DNA of 32,382 nucleotides, from positions 1 to 32,382 of IMG/VR virus record IMGVR_UViG_3300018424_000109, one strand, 5' to 3'. This stretch comes from a virus. The position numbers and the translations under genes are program-made. The notes beneath the pieces are model-generated. The model made no database searches. It saw only the letters and a program-made list of their open reading frames with translations, and was not told the origin of the DNA. Below, in pieces: positions 15,606 through 23,690 of the stretch; positions within the stretch are counted from its first letter, which is position 1; each line of letters opens with the position of its first letter.

Positions 15606-17313
15606 GACAATTAGATGGAAGAATTTTCTATCTACTGGTAATACTTTTACCGAAGTATCTTTGAATAGTTCTCCTTCCACATTGATTGTCGGATCAAATG
15701 GTGCAGGTAAATCTACAATCTTAGATGCACTTACGTTTGGTTTATTCAATAAACCTTTTCGCAAAATTAATAAACCACAACTAGTCAATTCATCTAACGA
15801 TAAAGAATGTTTAGTTGAAATTGAATTTAGTATTGGTAAGAAAGAATACTTGATTCGTAGGGGGATCAAACCAACCGTATTTGAGATCCATGTCAATGGC
15901 AATATGCTGGATCAAAATGCATCTGCTGCAGATCAACAAAAGCATCTTGAACAGAATATTCTCAAACTTAACTTCAAGTCTTTTACTCAGATTGTAATTC
16001 TGGGTAGCAGTACTTTCGTTCCTTTCATGCAATTGCCTGCTGCAGGGCGTAGAGAAGTTATTGAGGACATCTTGGATATCAAGATTTTCTCTACGATGAA
16101 TCTTCTGGTCAAAGAGAAGATCAAAATCTTTTCTGACGAAATCAAAGATCTAAAAAATAACGCAGAGTTAGTACAAGAGAAGATTGATATTCAGGATAGA
16201 TTTGTTACTGATCTTCAGGAACAATCCCAGTCTAGGGTAACTCAAAAGAAATCTGAGATCGATAACCTTCTGACAAAGATTGTTTCTATTGATAATCAAG
16301 TCGAAGCGTGTATGTCATTTATCACTGGTCTAAAGGATACCAGTGAAGATCCAGCAAAGTTTGAAACTAAACAAACTAAACTGCATAAGCTCCATCACAA
16401 GATGGATGCAAAGCAGAAGACTCTTTCTAAAGAAATAGAGTTTTATGACAAGCATGATGATTGTCCTACTTGCAGTCAACCGATTGGTGAAGATCTGAAA
16501 AAGAGTAAGATCAAAGATAATCTAAAATTGCTTGACGAAATTGATCTTGCTATGTCAACCATGGAGAATGAGATCGATAGTTTGTCCACCAAACTGAATG
16601 ACATCAAAGAAGTTCAGAATAAAATCTATGAGTCAACCTTTGAACTCAAGCGTCTGAACAACTCCAAAGAAAATGTTCAGGAACAGATTGATTATATCAA
16701 TAACGAAATCAATCGTATTCAGAACAATAATAATAATATCGAGAGAGAGAAAGAGAAGAAGCAAGAGTTCGTCGGTCAGAAAAAATTCATCGACAAGATG
16801 ATTGCCGAGATGAAGATGAAAAAGGATGAGCATGATGTTGTTCATTTTCTCCTCAAGGACAGTGGAGTCAAGACCAGAATCATCAAAAAGTATCTTCCCC
16901 TGATGAACAAGTTGATTCGTCAGTACCTTCAAGAACTTGATTTTGGTATTAATTTTTCTCTTGATGAAGAGTTCAATGAGACAATCAAGTCTCCTATTCA
17001 CGATCAGTTCTCATATGCATCCTTCTCTGAAGGAGAAAAAATGAGAATTGATCTAGCACTACTATTCACTTGGAGAGAAGTTGCTAGAGTCAAGAACTCT
17101 GTCAATACTAATCTTTTGATTCTCGATGAAATTTTTGATAGTTCTCTAGATGTTTCTGGTACAGATGACTTCCTAAAAATTATTAGGTTTGCTGTTCATG
17201 ATGCAAACATCTTTGTCATCTCACATAAAGGAGATATCTTACAAGATAAGTTTGCAGATACCATTCAGTTTGAGAAAGTCAAAAACTTTAGCAAGAAGTG
17301 CCAGTTGAACTAG
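15592..17313 (+). CDS. gp46: Recombination nuclease subunit gp46 (Rad50/SbcC-like ATPase)
   Basis: This 573-residue SMC-family ATPase holds DNA ends for gp47. Walker A is GSNGAGKST (34-42). Two long coiled-coil arms (about 170-450) flank a zinc hook, C291-P-T-C294. The ABC signature is SFSEGEKMRID, and Walker B is LLILDEIFDSSLD, near the C-terminus. T4 gp46 has 560 residues. I chose the ATG at 15592 (MILFKTIRWKNF), which matches the usual family start. A TTG lies two codons upstream in frame. A strong terminator follows 9 nt after the stop, ending the operon that starts at gp55. Confidence 0.95.
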   Translation: MILFKTIRWKNFLSTGNTFTEVSLNSSPSTLIVGSNGAGKSTILDALTFGLFNKPFRKINKPQLVNSSNDKECLVEIEFSIGKKEYLIRRGIKPTVFEIHVNGNMLDQNASAADQQKHLEQNILKLNFKSFTQIVILGSSTFVPFMQLPAAGRREVIEDILDIKIFSTMNLLVKEKIKIFSDEIKDLKNNAELVQEKIDIQDRFVTDLQEQSQSRVTQKKSEIDNLLTKIVSIDNQVEACMSFITGLKDTSEDPAKFETKQTKLHKLHHKMDAKQKTLSKEIEFYDKHDDCPTCSQPIGEDLKKSKIKDNLKLLDEIDLAMSTMENEIDSLSTKLNDIKEVQNKIYESTFELKRLNNSKENVQEQIDYINNEINRIQNNNNNIEREKEKKQEFVGQKKFIDKMIAEMKMKKDEHDVVHFLLKDSGVKTRIIKKYLPLMNKLIRQYLQELDFGINFSLDEEFNETIKSPIHDQFSYASFSEGEKMRIDLALLFTWREVARVKNSVNTNLLILDEIFDSSLDVSGTDDFLKIIRFAVHDANIFVISHKGDILQDKFADTIQFEKVKNFSKKCQLN

Positions 17314-17322
17314 TGGCACACG

Positions 17323-17347
17323 ACCACCTCTTCGGGGGTGGTTTTCT
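17323..17347 (+). terminator. Rho-independent terminator after gp46
   Basis: An 8-bp stem, ACCACCTC with GGGGTGGT (one G-T pair), is closed by a TTCG tetraloop and followed by TTTCTT. It uses the same loop type as the terminator after gp23. Confidence 0.85.
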
Positions 17348-17378
17348 TGTATGATGAGTTCATCCGAGAGAGAGAACC

Positions 17379-19436
17379 ATGCCAGTCAACTATGAAATCA
17401 AAGGAACTGTTGCCCGCCTGCTTGCTACGGAAAACCTGATCGTTGAGAACCGTCGTGTCGGAACAGCATCATTCAATGTCCACACCCGTGTCCTGACACT
17501 GCCAATGTGGGAACGCGCTAATAATAATGTTTATGATCTGCTTGTTGCTCATGAAGTGGGTCACGCTCTCTTCACCCCAGATAAAGAATGGAATCTTCAG
17601 ATTCCCAAAGATTATCTAAACATCACAGAGGACGCTCGAATTGAGAAACTGATGAAGCGCCGTTTCAATGGGCTTTATAAAACTTTCGTGCATGGGTATG
17701 AGTATCTTGCTGAGACTGACTTCTTTGAATTGGATGGAACTGATGTTAATAAAATGTCCTTCGCTGATCGTGTGAATCTACATTTCAAGATTGGTAAATT
17801 TATTGATATTGAGTTTACTGATCATGAGAAAGAAGTCGTTGATATGGTAGAAGCATCTGAGACTTTTGATGATGCTATCGCTGCAGCAGTGGCAATGTAT
17901 GAACTTGCTAAGCAAAAAGTAGAGCAGCAACAAAAACTTGAAGAAGACTTGGATGCACCTCAATCCCCTGGTTCTGCTAGCGGTGAAGGTTCACAACAGG
18001 GACAATCTGAAGAACAAGGTGAGGGTGAAAGTGAAGAATCTAGTGGCGAACAATCTGTGCAACAATCAGGTGGTTCTGGTGGTGGAGAGGAAAGTGTCGT
18101 TACTGATGAATTGTTTTCTGAAAAGGTTGAAGAACTGAATCGTGAAGACAATATGCATTTTGGTGAGAACCAGTATGTTGATTATCCCAACATGAAAGAA
18201 AGTGAACTTGTTGTTTCTAATGAGTATCTTCGCAATACAATGAACGATTTCTGGTCAGTGTTCCAGGGAGATGAGTTTACCCATGTTGATTCTTCTCTGA
18301 AGATGTTCATGAAAAATTCTGCTAAAGAAGTCAACTATCTGGTCAAAGAGTTTGAATGCCGTAAGGCAGCAGACGCATACTCTCGCTCTACAGTTTCTCG
18401 TACAGGTGTTCTTGATACTGGTAAACTTCATACGTACAAATATAATGATGATGTATTCAAAAAACTGAATATCATCCCTGAGGGTAAGAATCATGGTCTT
18501 GTATTTGTGCTGGACTGGTCTGGATCTATGTCTAATGTAATCGAAGATACTGTCAAGCAACTTATTAATCTCATTGTTTTCTGTCGTAAAGTTAGTATCC
18601 CTTTTGAGGTTTATGCATTTACTAACAACTGGTTAGATACTAATGATTGTAATGATCTTGATCTCTATGTACAGCACTTGAAAAAATTCAAGTCTAATCA
18701 GTTGTTCCTTGATCCCCGATTCCGTATGCTCAACTTTGTGAGCAGCAAATCAAAGAACAGGGAAATTGATGAGAGTATTCGTAATCTGTTTCGTCTTGCT
18801 CACAGTTTCCGTAATTATGTTCAGTATACTTGTCCCCCAAATCTGGGTCTCAGTGGTACTCCTCTGTGCGATGCTGTAGTTGCTCTGAATACTATTGTTC
18901 CTAACTTTCAAAAACGTAACGCTATCCAGAAAACTAATGTGATTATTCTTACCGATGGTGATACTGCACCTATTCGAACCACAGTTGAGTCTGAAAGGTT
19001 TGGTATTGGTACAGCACACGTTGGATACAATACTTATCTTCGGTGCCGTAAGACTGGAGAAACCAAGCAGATGGGACATTGGTTCAAGCAGTTGACCATC
19101 TTGCTTGACAACTTCAAAAAGTCTCATCCCAATATTAATTTGATTGGTATTCGTCTGGTTGATCGTGGTGAGTGGCAACGGTTCTCTAACATCTGGATTA
19201 CACAGGATGAAGAAAAGATTCGAGCACAGTGGAAGAAAGATCGAACCGCTACAATCAGGGGAACTTCTTTTGATGCTTTCTTTGCTATGGCTTGTCAAAC
19301 TCTCAATAATGATGTAGAATTTGAGGTGGAGGAAGATGCTACGAAAGCACAGATTCGTAAAGCATTCAAGAAATCTCTGCAAAGTAAAGCACTCAACAAA
19401 AAAATTCTTTCTGACTTTATAGATCTGGTTGCATGA
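17379..19436 (+). CDS. HExxH metallopeptidase-like / VWA-domain protein (CobT/NorD-like)
   Basis: The 685-residue protein has three parts. Residues 1-150 contain a gluzincin-like site, H58-E-V-G-H62, followed by NITEDARIE (81-89), whose Glu could be the third zinc ligand. Residues 190-240 are a Gly/Ser/Gln/Glu low-complexity linker. The C-terminal half is a von Willebrand A domain with a full MIDAS: D379-x-S381-G-S383, T494 in LSGTPL, and D526 in LTDGD. MIDAS-VWA proteins such as CobT and NorD work with MoxR-type AAA+ ATPases such as CobS and NorQ. A CobS-like ATPase lies two genes downstream. Cyanophage homologs are usually called peptidase or hypothetical. Substrate and true proteolytic activity are unknown. 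AGAGAGA precedes the ATG. Confidence 0.85.
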   Translation: MPVNYEIKGTVARLLATENLIVENRRVGTASFNVHTRVLTLPMWERANNNVYDLLVAHEVGHALFTPDKEWNLQIPKDYLNITEDARIEKLMKRRFNGLYKTFVHGYEYLAETDFFELDGTDVNKMSFADRVNLHFKIGKFIDIEFTDHEKEVVDMVEASETFDDAIAAAVAMYELAKQKVEQQQKLEEDLDAPQSPGSASGEGSQQGQSEEQGEGESEESSGEQSVQQSGGSGGGEESVVTDELFSEKVEELNREDNMHFGENQYVDYPNMKESELVVSNEYLRNTMNDFWSVFQGDEFTHVDSSLKMFMKNSAKEVNYLVKEFECRKAADAYSRSTVSRTGVLDTGKLHTYKYNDDVFKKLNIIPEGKNHGLVFVLDWSGSMSNVIEDTVKQLINLIVFCRKVSIPFEVYAFTNNWLDTNDCNDLDLYVQHLKKFKSNQLFLDPRFRMLNFVSSKSKNREIDESIRNLFRLAHSFRNYVQYTCPPNLGLSGTPLCDAVVALNTIVPNFQKRNAIQKTNVIILTDGDTAPIRTTVESERFGIGTAHVGYNTYLRCRKTGETKQMGHWFKQLTILLDNFKKSHPNINLIGIRLVDRGEWQRFSNIWITQDEEKIRAQWKKDRTATIRGTSFDAFFAMACQTLNNDVEFEVEEDATKAQIRKAFKKSLQSKALNKKILSDFIDLVA

Positions 19437-20203
19437 ATAAAAATACTATTGATACTATTGACTGTATTGAGTTTCTAAAGACACTTCCAGATGAGTCGGT
19501 GGATCTTGTACTCACAGATCCACCATATTTTATTGGATTTGATGGTGGTAAAGGGTGGGACTCTCAGTGGGATAGTGAACTTGAATATCTTCATTGGTGT
19601 GAAGATTGGACCAAAGAATGTGTTCGTGTTCTCAAACCAAACAGAATGTTAATTGTTTGGGGAACTTTGAAGACAGAAACATTCTTACGATATAAGTTGG
19701 AAACAACTAGTACACATTACAAAACACTTGCCCCACAGAATGAGATCATTTGGTCTTATAACTGGGGTGGACGTTCTAAAAAAAACTTTGCAAGAAAACA
19801 TGAGTATGCATGGTGCTGGTCCAAAGGTCAAGATTTCCTATTCAACGATAAGGATATACGGATCGAACGCAAGGTTAAGAAGAACCTACGCACTGGAAAG
19901 GAACATACGGAAGGCACTATCCCCACTTGCATTTGGGAAAAGAACAATCACACAACTTCTAAAGACTTTGTGGGTTGGCATCCAACTACCAAGAACTTGG
20001 ACATCCTTGAGCGTATCATTAGGGCGTACACTAATCCTGATGATCTGGTGCTGGATTGTTTTATGGGCAGCGCAAGTACAGCAGTTGCTTCCGTGAATTG
20101 TGGTCGATCTTATATTGGTACTGAGATTGATTCTGAGTATCATGAAAAGGCATTGGAAAGAATCTCTCAAGCAAATCCCCTTAGTGCCCTATATACTGTG
20201 TAG
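19433..20203 (+). CDS. Beta-class DNA methyltransferase (N6-adenine or N4-cytosine)
   Basis: The 256-residue enzyme has catalytic motif IV DPPY near the N-terminus (29-32) and the AdoMet-binding motif I-like DCFMGSAST near the C-terminus (from D208). The order IV, target recognition region, I defines the beta class of amino-methyltransferases. It would methylate phage DNA, probably to resist host restriction or to mark it. The recognition sequence cannot be read from the protein. Its ATG overlaps the stop of the VWA gene by 4 nt, so it is translationally coupled to it. No restriction enzyme is nearby, so it is probably an orphan methylase. Confidence 0.93.
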   Translation: MNKNTIDTIDCIEFLKTLPDESVDLVLTDPPYFIGFDGGKGWDSQWDSELEYLHWCEDWTKECVRVLKPNRMLIVWGTLKTETFLRYKLETTSTHYKTLAPQNEIIWSYNWGGRSKKNFARKHEYAWCWSKGQDFLFNDKDIRIERKVKKNLRTGKEHTEGTIPTCIWEKNNHTTSKDFVGWHPTTKNLDILERIIRAYTNPDDLVLDCFMGSASTAVASVNCGRSYIGTEIDSEYHEKALERISQANPLSALYTV

Positions 20204-20255
20204 TGTGCCAGTTCTGTAACTGTCCATAATCTGTTTCTTGGGTGCTGGTTCCGTG

Positions 20256-20261
20256 TATAAT
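20256..20261 (+). promoter_or_regulatory. Probable -10 element upstream of the cobS-like gene
   Basis: TATAAT lies in the 81-nt gap after the methylase gene. A possible -35, TTTCTT (20234-20239), is 16 bp upstream and is weak. Transcription would start near 20268. This excludes the in-frame ATG at 20264 as a start on this transcript and favours the ATG at 20285. Confidence 0.5.
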
Positions 20262-20284
20262 ATATGCATACAACACAAGGGACC

Positions 20285-21349
20285 ATGCCTCGCCAGTCTA
20301 ACGAACAACTGATCAGCACCATCCGTGACCTTTATGGCACCAGCGTTTCTACTGGTGACATCAAAGGTTATTGTGCTATGAATAATGTTTCTTATCCTAC
20401 TGTTACTCGTCACCTTGAGCAGTTCAAGGTTGGTCGTGGCAAGTGGGATCTGACTATTCAGGAACTGGAACAAAGTATTTCTACAACTCCTGCACTTTCT
20501 GAGAAGCAAAGTTTGATCCCTGTCAAAGATGATACCTTTGTACAGTTCGGTAACTTCAAAGATGTGAAGAAGATCATTCAGTCTCGCATCTTTTATCCGA
20601 CTTTTATCACTGGTCTCTCTGGTAACGGTAAGACCTTTGGTATCGAACAGGCATGTGCTCAACTAAATAGGGAGTTGATTCGCGTAAACATTACAATTGA
20701 AACCGACGAGGATGATCTTATTGGTGGGTTCCGTTTGGTTGACGGCAACACTGTTTGGCATAATGGTCCAGTCATCGAAGCTCTGGAACGTGGAGCTGTA
20801 CTTCTTCTAGATGAGGTTGATCTTGCCTCTAACAAGATCCTGTGTCTCCAATCTATTCTTGAGGGTAAGGGTGTATTCCTAAAGAAGATTGGTAGGTACG
20901 TACAACCTGCTGCTGGTTTCAACGTCATCGCTACTGCCAACACCAAGGGCAAGGGTAGCGATGATGGTCGCTTCATCGGCACCAACGTTCTTAATGAAGC
21001 ATTCCTTGAGCGTTTCTGTGTCACTTTTGAGCAGGAGTATCCTACTGCCACTATCGAATCTAAGATTCTTATGAAGGTTGCTGAGACTCTTGGCGTCTCT
21101 GATGACAAGTTCATGCTGCACCTTTGTGACTGGGCAGACATCATTCGCAAGACTTTCTATGATGGTGGTGTTGATGAGGTTATCTCCACTCGTCGCCTGG
21201 TCCACATTATCCGTGCCTACAGCATTTTCGGTGACAAGGTGAAGGCAATTCAAATCTGTCTCAATCGCTTTGATCTTGAAACTAAGCAATCTTTTATGGA
21301 ACTGTACGACAAGGTAGACGCTGACGTTGACATTCAGGAGCAAATCTGA
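20285..21349 (+). CDS. cobS: CobS/MoxR-type AAA+ ATPase
   Basis: The protein has 354 residues. An N-terminal about 55-residue segment (TGDIKGYCAMNNVSYPTVTRHL region) looks like a winged-helix or HTH domain. The AAA+ core has Walker A GLSGNGKT (110-117), Walker B LLLDEVD (173-179), sensor 1 ATANT (216-220) and an arginine finger region FLERF (240-244). This pattern fits CobS, NorQ and MoxR. Cyanomyophage homologs are annotated cobS after the cobaltochelatase subunit. Since no CobN is nearby and a VWA partner is, I regard a MoxR-VWA chaperone role as at least as likely as cobalamin synthesis. The start at 20285 was preferred to 20264 because a TATAAT element overlaps the latter. Confidence 0.9.
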   Translation: MPRQSNEQLISTIRDLYGTSVSTGDIKGYCAMNNVSYPTVTRHLEQFKVGRGKWDLTIQELEQSISTTPALSEKQSLIPVKDDTFVQFGNFKDVKKIIQSRIFYPTFITGLSGNGKTFGIEQACAQLNRELIRVNITIETDEDDLIGGFRLVDGNTVWHNGPVIEALERGAVLLLDEVDLASNKILCLQSILEGKGVFLKKIGRYVQPAAGFNVIATANTKGKGSDDGRFIGTNVLNEAFLERFCVTFEQEYPTATIESKILMKVAETLGVSDDKFMLHLCDWADIIRKTFYDGGVDEVISTRRLVHIIRAYSIFGDKVKAIQICLNRFDLETKQSFMELYDKVDADVDIQEQI

Positions 21350-21353
21350 TACT

Positions 21354-21743
21354 ATGACTAATGCTTGGGCACTCTTACACGATGAAATGAACATGGACGA
21401 AAACATCAACGAAATTGAACTTAATCTTGACCCACTTACAACTAATGGATTTTGGAAGTACCAAGAAGATTTGACTATGAAAGAGATCCGAGAGTATCTC
21501 TCGGGAACATATCGTCAACACTACACTTCTCCAGACTCTAAAACTCAGACGCTGGATTTGATTGAAAGTATTGGTGATGCAGAACCATTCTGCCGCTCTA
21601 ATGCAATCAAATACTTGTCTCGCTTCGGCAAGAAAGGAGGCAAGTCTAAGATGGATATCCTAAAGGCAATCCACTACTGCGTCCTCCTCTACCATTTTGC
21701 TGGTCTTCATAATGAAACTAAGGGAACCTATGAAACTTTCTGA
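21354..21743 (+). CDS. DUF3310-like protein (SaV-like)
   Basis: The 129-residue protein has a diagnostic C-terminal block, FCRSNAIKYLSRFGKKGGK, followed by MDILKAIHYCVLLY. This is the DUF3310 pattern of phage proteins sometimes annotated as nucleotide kinases; no ATP-binding motif is visible here, so I do not assert kinase activity. The N-terminal half (MTNAWALLHDEMNMDE) is specific to this lineage. The start at 21354 lies just after the cobS stop. An in-frame ATG at 21327, inside cobS, is less likely. It overlaps gp45 by 14 nt, placing it at the head of the clamp and clamp-loader genes. Confidence 0.75.
   Translation: MTNAWALLHDEMNMDENINEIELNLDPLTTNGFWKYQEDLTMKEIREYLSGTYRQHYTSPDSKTQTLDLIESIGDAEPFCRSNAIKYLSRFGKKGGKSKMDILKAIHYCVLLYHFAGLHNETKGTYETF
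21720..21725 (+). promoter_or_regulatory. Shine-Dalgarno sequence fixing the gp45 start
   Basis: AAGGGA lies 4 nt before the ATG at 21730, inside the DUF3310 gene. It supports the MKLSEKT start over the upstream in-frame ATG at 21697. Confidence 0.7.
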
Positions 21744-22401
21744 GAAAACACTTTCTGTCCTTAAAAACTTCTCGTCCATCAACCAGTCTATCTTTATCAA
21801 GAGTGGAGATAAACTGCGTACAATCAGTCTGATGAAGAACATCCTTGCTGAGGCAACTGTGCCCGAGGATTTTCCTAAAGACTTTGGTATTTACGATCTC
21901 AGTCAGTTCCTTGTTGGTCTGACTCTGCATGACAATCCTGTCCTTGATTTCACCAACGATTCTTTCGTTTATATTAAAGACGGTTCTTCTAGTCGCGTGA
22001 AGTACTTCTTCTCCGACCCTGCAGTTATTGTACAACCACCTGATCGAGCACTCAGTCTGCCTTCTACTGAGGTCTCATTCAAAGTTGATTCTTCTGAACT
22101 TTCCAAACTTCTGAAAGCATCTGCTGTATATCAACTTCCCGATTTGTCTGTCGTTGGTGAGTCTGATAAGATCTATCTGAAGGTACGTGATAAAAAGAAT
22201 GATACCTCCAATGAATATTCTATTCCTGTAGGTGACACTGAGAATGAGTTTACTTTCAACTTTAAGGTTGAGAACATCCGCATCATTCCTGGTACTTACA
22301 ATGTAGAAATTTCAAAGCAAGGTCTTTCTAAGTTTACTAATACTGAGCTTGATCTCAAGTATTATATTGCACTTGAACCTGATTCTGAATATCGTTCCTG
22401 A
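21730..22401 (+). CDS. gp45: Sliding clamp gp45 (processivity factor)
   Basis: The protein has 223 residues (T4 gp45 has 228). It is a trimeric DNA clamp that tethers gp43 polymerase and, in T4, activates gp55-dependent late transcription. The N-terminus MKLSEKTLSVLKNFSSIN and later GIYDLSQFL closely follow T4 gp45. The protein is beta-rich throughout. The start at 21730 matches the family start and has a Shine-Dalgarno sequence. Its stop overlaps the next gene by 1 nt (TGATG). Confidence 0.95.
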   Translation: MKLSEKTLSVLKNFSSINQSIFIKSGDKLRTISLMKNILAEATVPEDFPKDFGIYDLSQFLVGLTLHDNPVLDFTNDSFVYIKDGSSSRVKYFFSDPAVIVQPPDRALSLPSTEVSFKVDSSELSKLLKASAVYQLPDLSVVGESDKIYLKVRDKKNDTSNEYSIPVGDTENEFTFNFKVENIRIIPGTYNVEISKQGLSKFTNTELDLKYYIALEPDSEYRS

Positions 22402-22553
22402 TGAGATGGACTCTTAAAGTAGATGAAGATGGTGTACTTACATTTCCTAAGGATCTTCTAGAAGTTACTGGATGGGTTGAGGGTGATGTGTTAGAATGGT
22501 CAGACACCAAAGATGGTTCTTTTACTCTGAAAAAGATTGAATATGATTCGTAA
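22401..22553 (+). CDS. AbrB/MazE-like small protein
   Basis: This is a 50-residue gene between gp45 and gp44, starting at the last base of the gp45 stop. It reads as MRWTLKVDEDG, VLTFPKDLLE, VTGWVEGDVLEW and SFTLKKI. The pattern of a strand, a P-x-D/E-L-L helix, a G-W-x-x-G-D turn, and a closing strand is the swapped-hairpin AbrB or SpoVT fold. Such proteins dimerise and bind DNA, as transition regulators or antitoxins. No toxin gene is adjacent. Clamp-module location suggests a regulator, which is inference. It overlaps gp44 by 11 nt. Confidence 0.75.
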   Translation: MRWTLKVDEDGVLTFPKDLLEVTGWVEGDVLEWSDTKDGSFTLKKIEYDS

Positions 22554-23490
22554 TGAATTTCTTTGGGTTGAGAAGTATCGACCCAATAAAATTGAAGATT
22601 GCATTCTAGATCCAGGTATCAAAAATACTTTTCTAGAATTTGCACAGAAGGGAGAGATCCCTAATCTCTTGCTTTCTGGTCCTGCTGGTGTTGGCAAGAC
22701 CACGGTTGCTAAAGCACTTTGTAATGAACTTGGAGCAGATTACTATGTCATCAACGGATCCGACGAGGGTAGATTCCTCGATACTGTCAGAAACAATGCG
22801 AAGAACTTCGCTTCGACCCTCTCACTTACATCGTCTGCTAAACACAAAGTCATCATCATTGATGAGGCAGATAACACGACCCACGACGTACAACTCCTCC
22901 TACGGGCTTCTATTGAGGAGTTTGCTGGAAACTGCAGATTCATCTTCACCTGCAATTACAAAAATAAAATCATTGAACCCCTGCACTCGCGATGTGCCGT
23001 TATTGATTTTGGACTACCAGCATCAAAGCGACCAGCAATCGCCCAAAAATTCTTCAACCGTCTCAGGACTGTACTTGAGACAGAGAATGTTGAATATGAT
23101 CAAAAAGTTCTTGTAGAACTAATTAATAAACATTTCCCTGACTGGCGTCGTGTTCTGAATGAGTGCCAACGATATGCAGTCAGTGGAAAGATTGATACTG
23201 GCATTCTCACTACATTCTCTGACGTTAGCACCAATGATCTTATCAAGAATCTCAAAGATAAAAACTTCCCTGAGGTACGAAAGTGGGTCGTTAATAACTT
23301 GGACAATGATCCTGGTGTTCTTCTTCGGCGTGTGTATGACGCTCTTTACCAAGCCCTTACAGGTCCTTCTATTGCTGCCGCTGTTCTTGTTATTGCTAAG
23401 TACCAGTATCAAGTCGCTTTTGTTGCAGATCAAGAAATAAATATGCTTGCCTGTCTGACAGAAATTATGGTGGAGTGTGAATTCAAATGA
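22543..23490 (+). CDS. gp44: Clamp loader large subunit gp44
   Basis: This 315-residue AAA+ ATPase, with gp62, opens gp45 and loads it on primed DNA. It begins with FLWVEKYRPNKIED, a hallmark of clamp loaders. Walker A is GPAGVGKT (46-53), Walker B is IIIDEAD (104-110), and the SRC trans-acting motif is at 149-151. T4 gp44 has 319 residues. The ATG at 22543 (MIRNEF) was chosen; a TTG two codons upstream is in frame. The stop overlaps the next small gene by 4 nt. Its partner gp62 is separated from it here by about 1.2 kb of inserted genes. Confidence 0.96.
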   Translation: MIRNEFLWVEKYRPNKIEDCILDPGIKNTFLEFAQKGEIPNLLLSGPAGVGKTTVAKALCNELGADYYVINGSDEGRFLDTVRNNAKNFASTLSLTSSAKHKVIIIDEADNTTHDVQLLLRASIEEFAGNCRFIFTCNYKNKIIEPLHSRCAVIDFGLPASKRPAIAQKFFNRLRTVLETENVEYDQKVLVELINKHFPDWRRVLNECQRYAVSGKIDTGILTTFSDVSTNDLIKNLKDKNFPEVRKWVVNNLDNDPGVLLRRVYDALYQALTGPSIAAAVLVIAKYQYQVAFVADQEINMLACLTEIMVECEFK

Positions 23491-23690
23491 CGAATAAGAC
23501 TACACCCGAGAATGTAAAAGAGGCACATGAAGCACTATTTCATGCTACAATGAACCTCCCCGCTGCAGCAGAACACTGTGGTATGACACAGAAGGAAATG
23601 AAAATGACCTTCTGGGAATATTTGAAGTATAACCATCCCGATTATGAAATCCCTAAAAACACCTTTGAGATATCCAGGGGGCAAGAGTAA
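23487..23690 (+). CDS. Small protein downstream of gp44, possible HTH
   Basis: The 67-residue protein starts within the gp44 stop (ATGA) and overlaps the Dam-like gene by 47 nt. The central segment NLPAAAEHCGMTQKEMKMTFWEYL has the spacing of a helix-turn-helix, with small residues in the first helix, a glycine turn and a recognition helix. I do not recognise a named family. DNA binding is only an inference. The large overlap with the methylase gene is in a different frame. It means either the methylase start is further downstream or the methylase was inserted at the 3' end of this gene. Confidence 0.65.
   Translation: MTNKTTPENVKEAHEALFHATMNLPAAAEHCGMTQKEMKMTFWEYLKYNHPDYEIPKNTFEISRGQE

Noticed and set aside
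17350-17355. TATGAT as a -10 element for the VWA gene
   Set aside because: No acceptable -35 hexamer lies 15-19 bp upstream because a terminator hairpin occupies that place; the match is only partial.
18750-19382. Minus-strand open frame of 210 codons opposite the VWA gene
   Set aside because: The plus-strand VWA protein has a full MIDAS motif set over this region, and the antisense product has no recognisable domain or start signal.
20879-21409. Minus-strand open frame of 176 codons opposite the cobS-like gene
   Set aside because: It covers the AAA+ core of cobS in antisense and shows no motif of its own.
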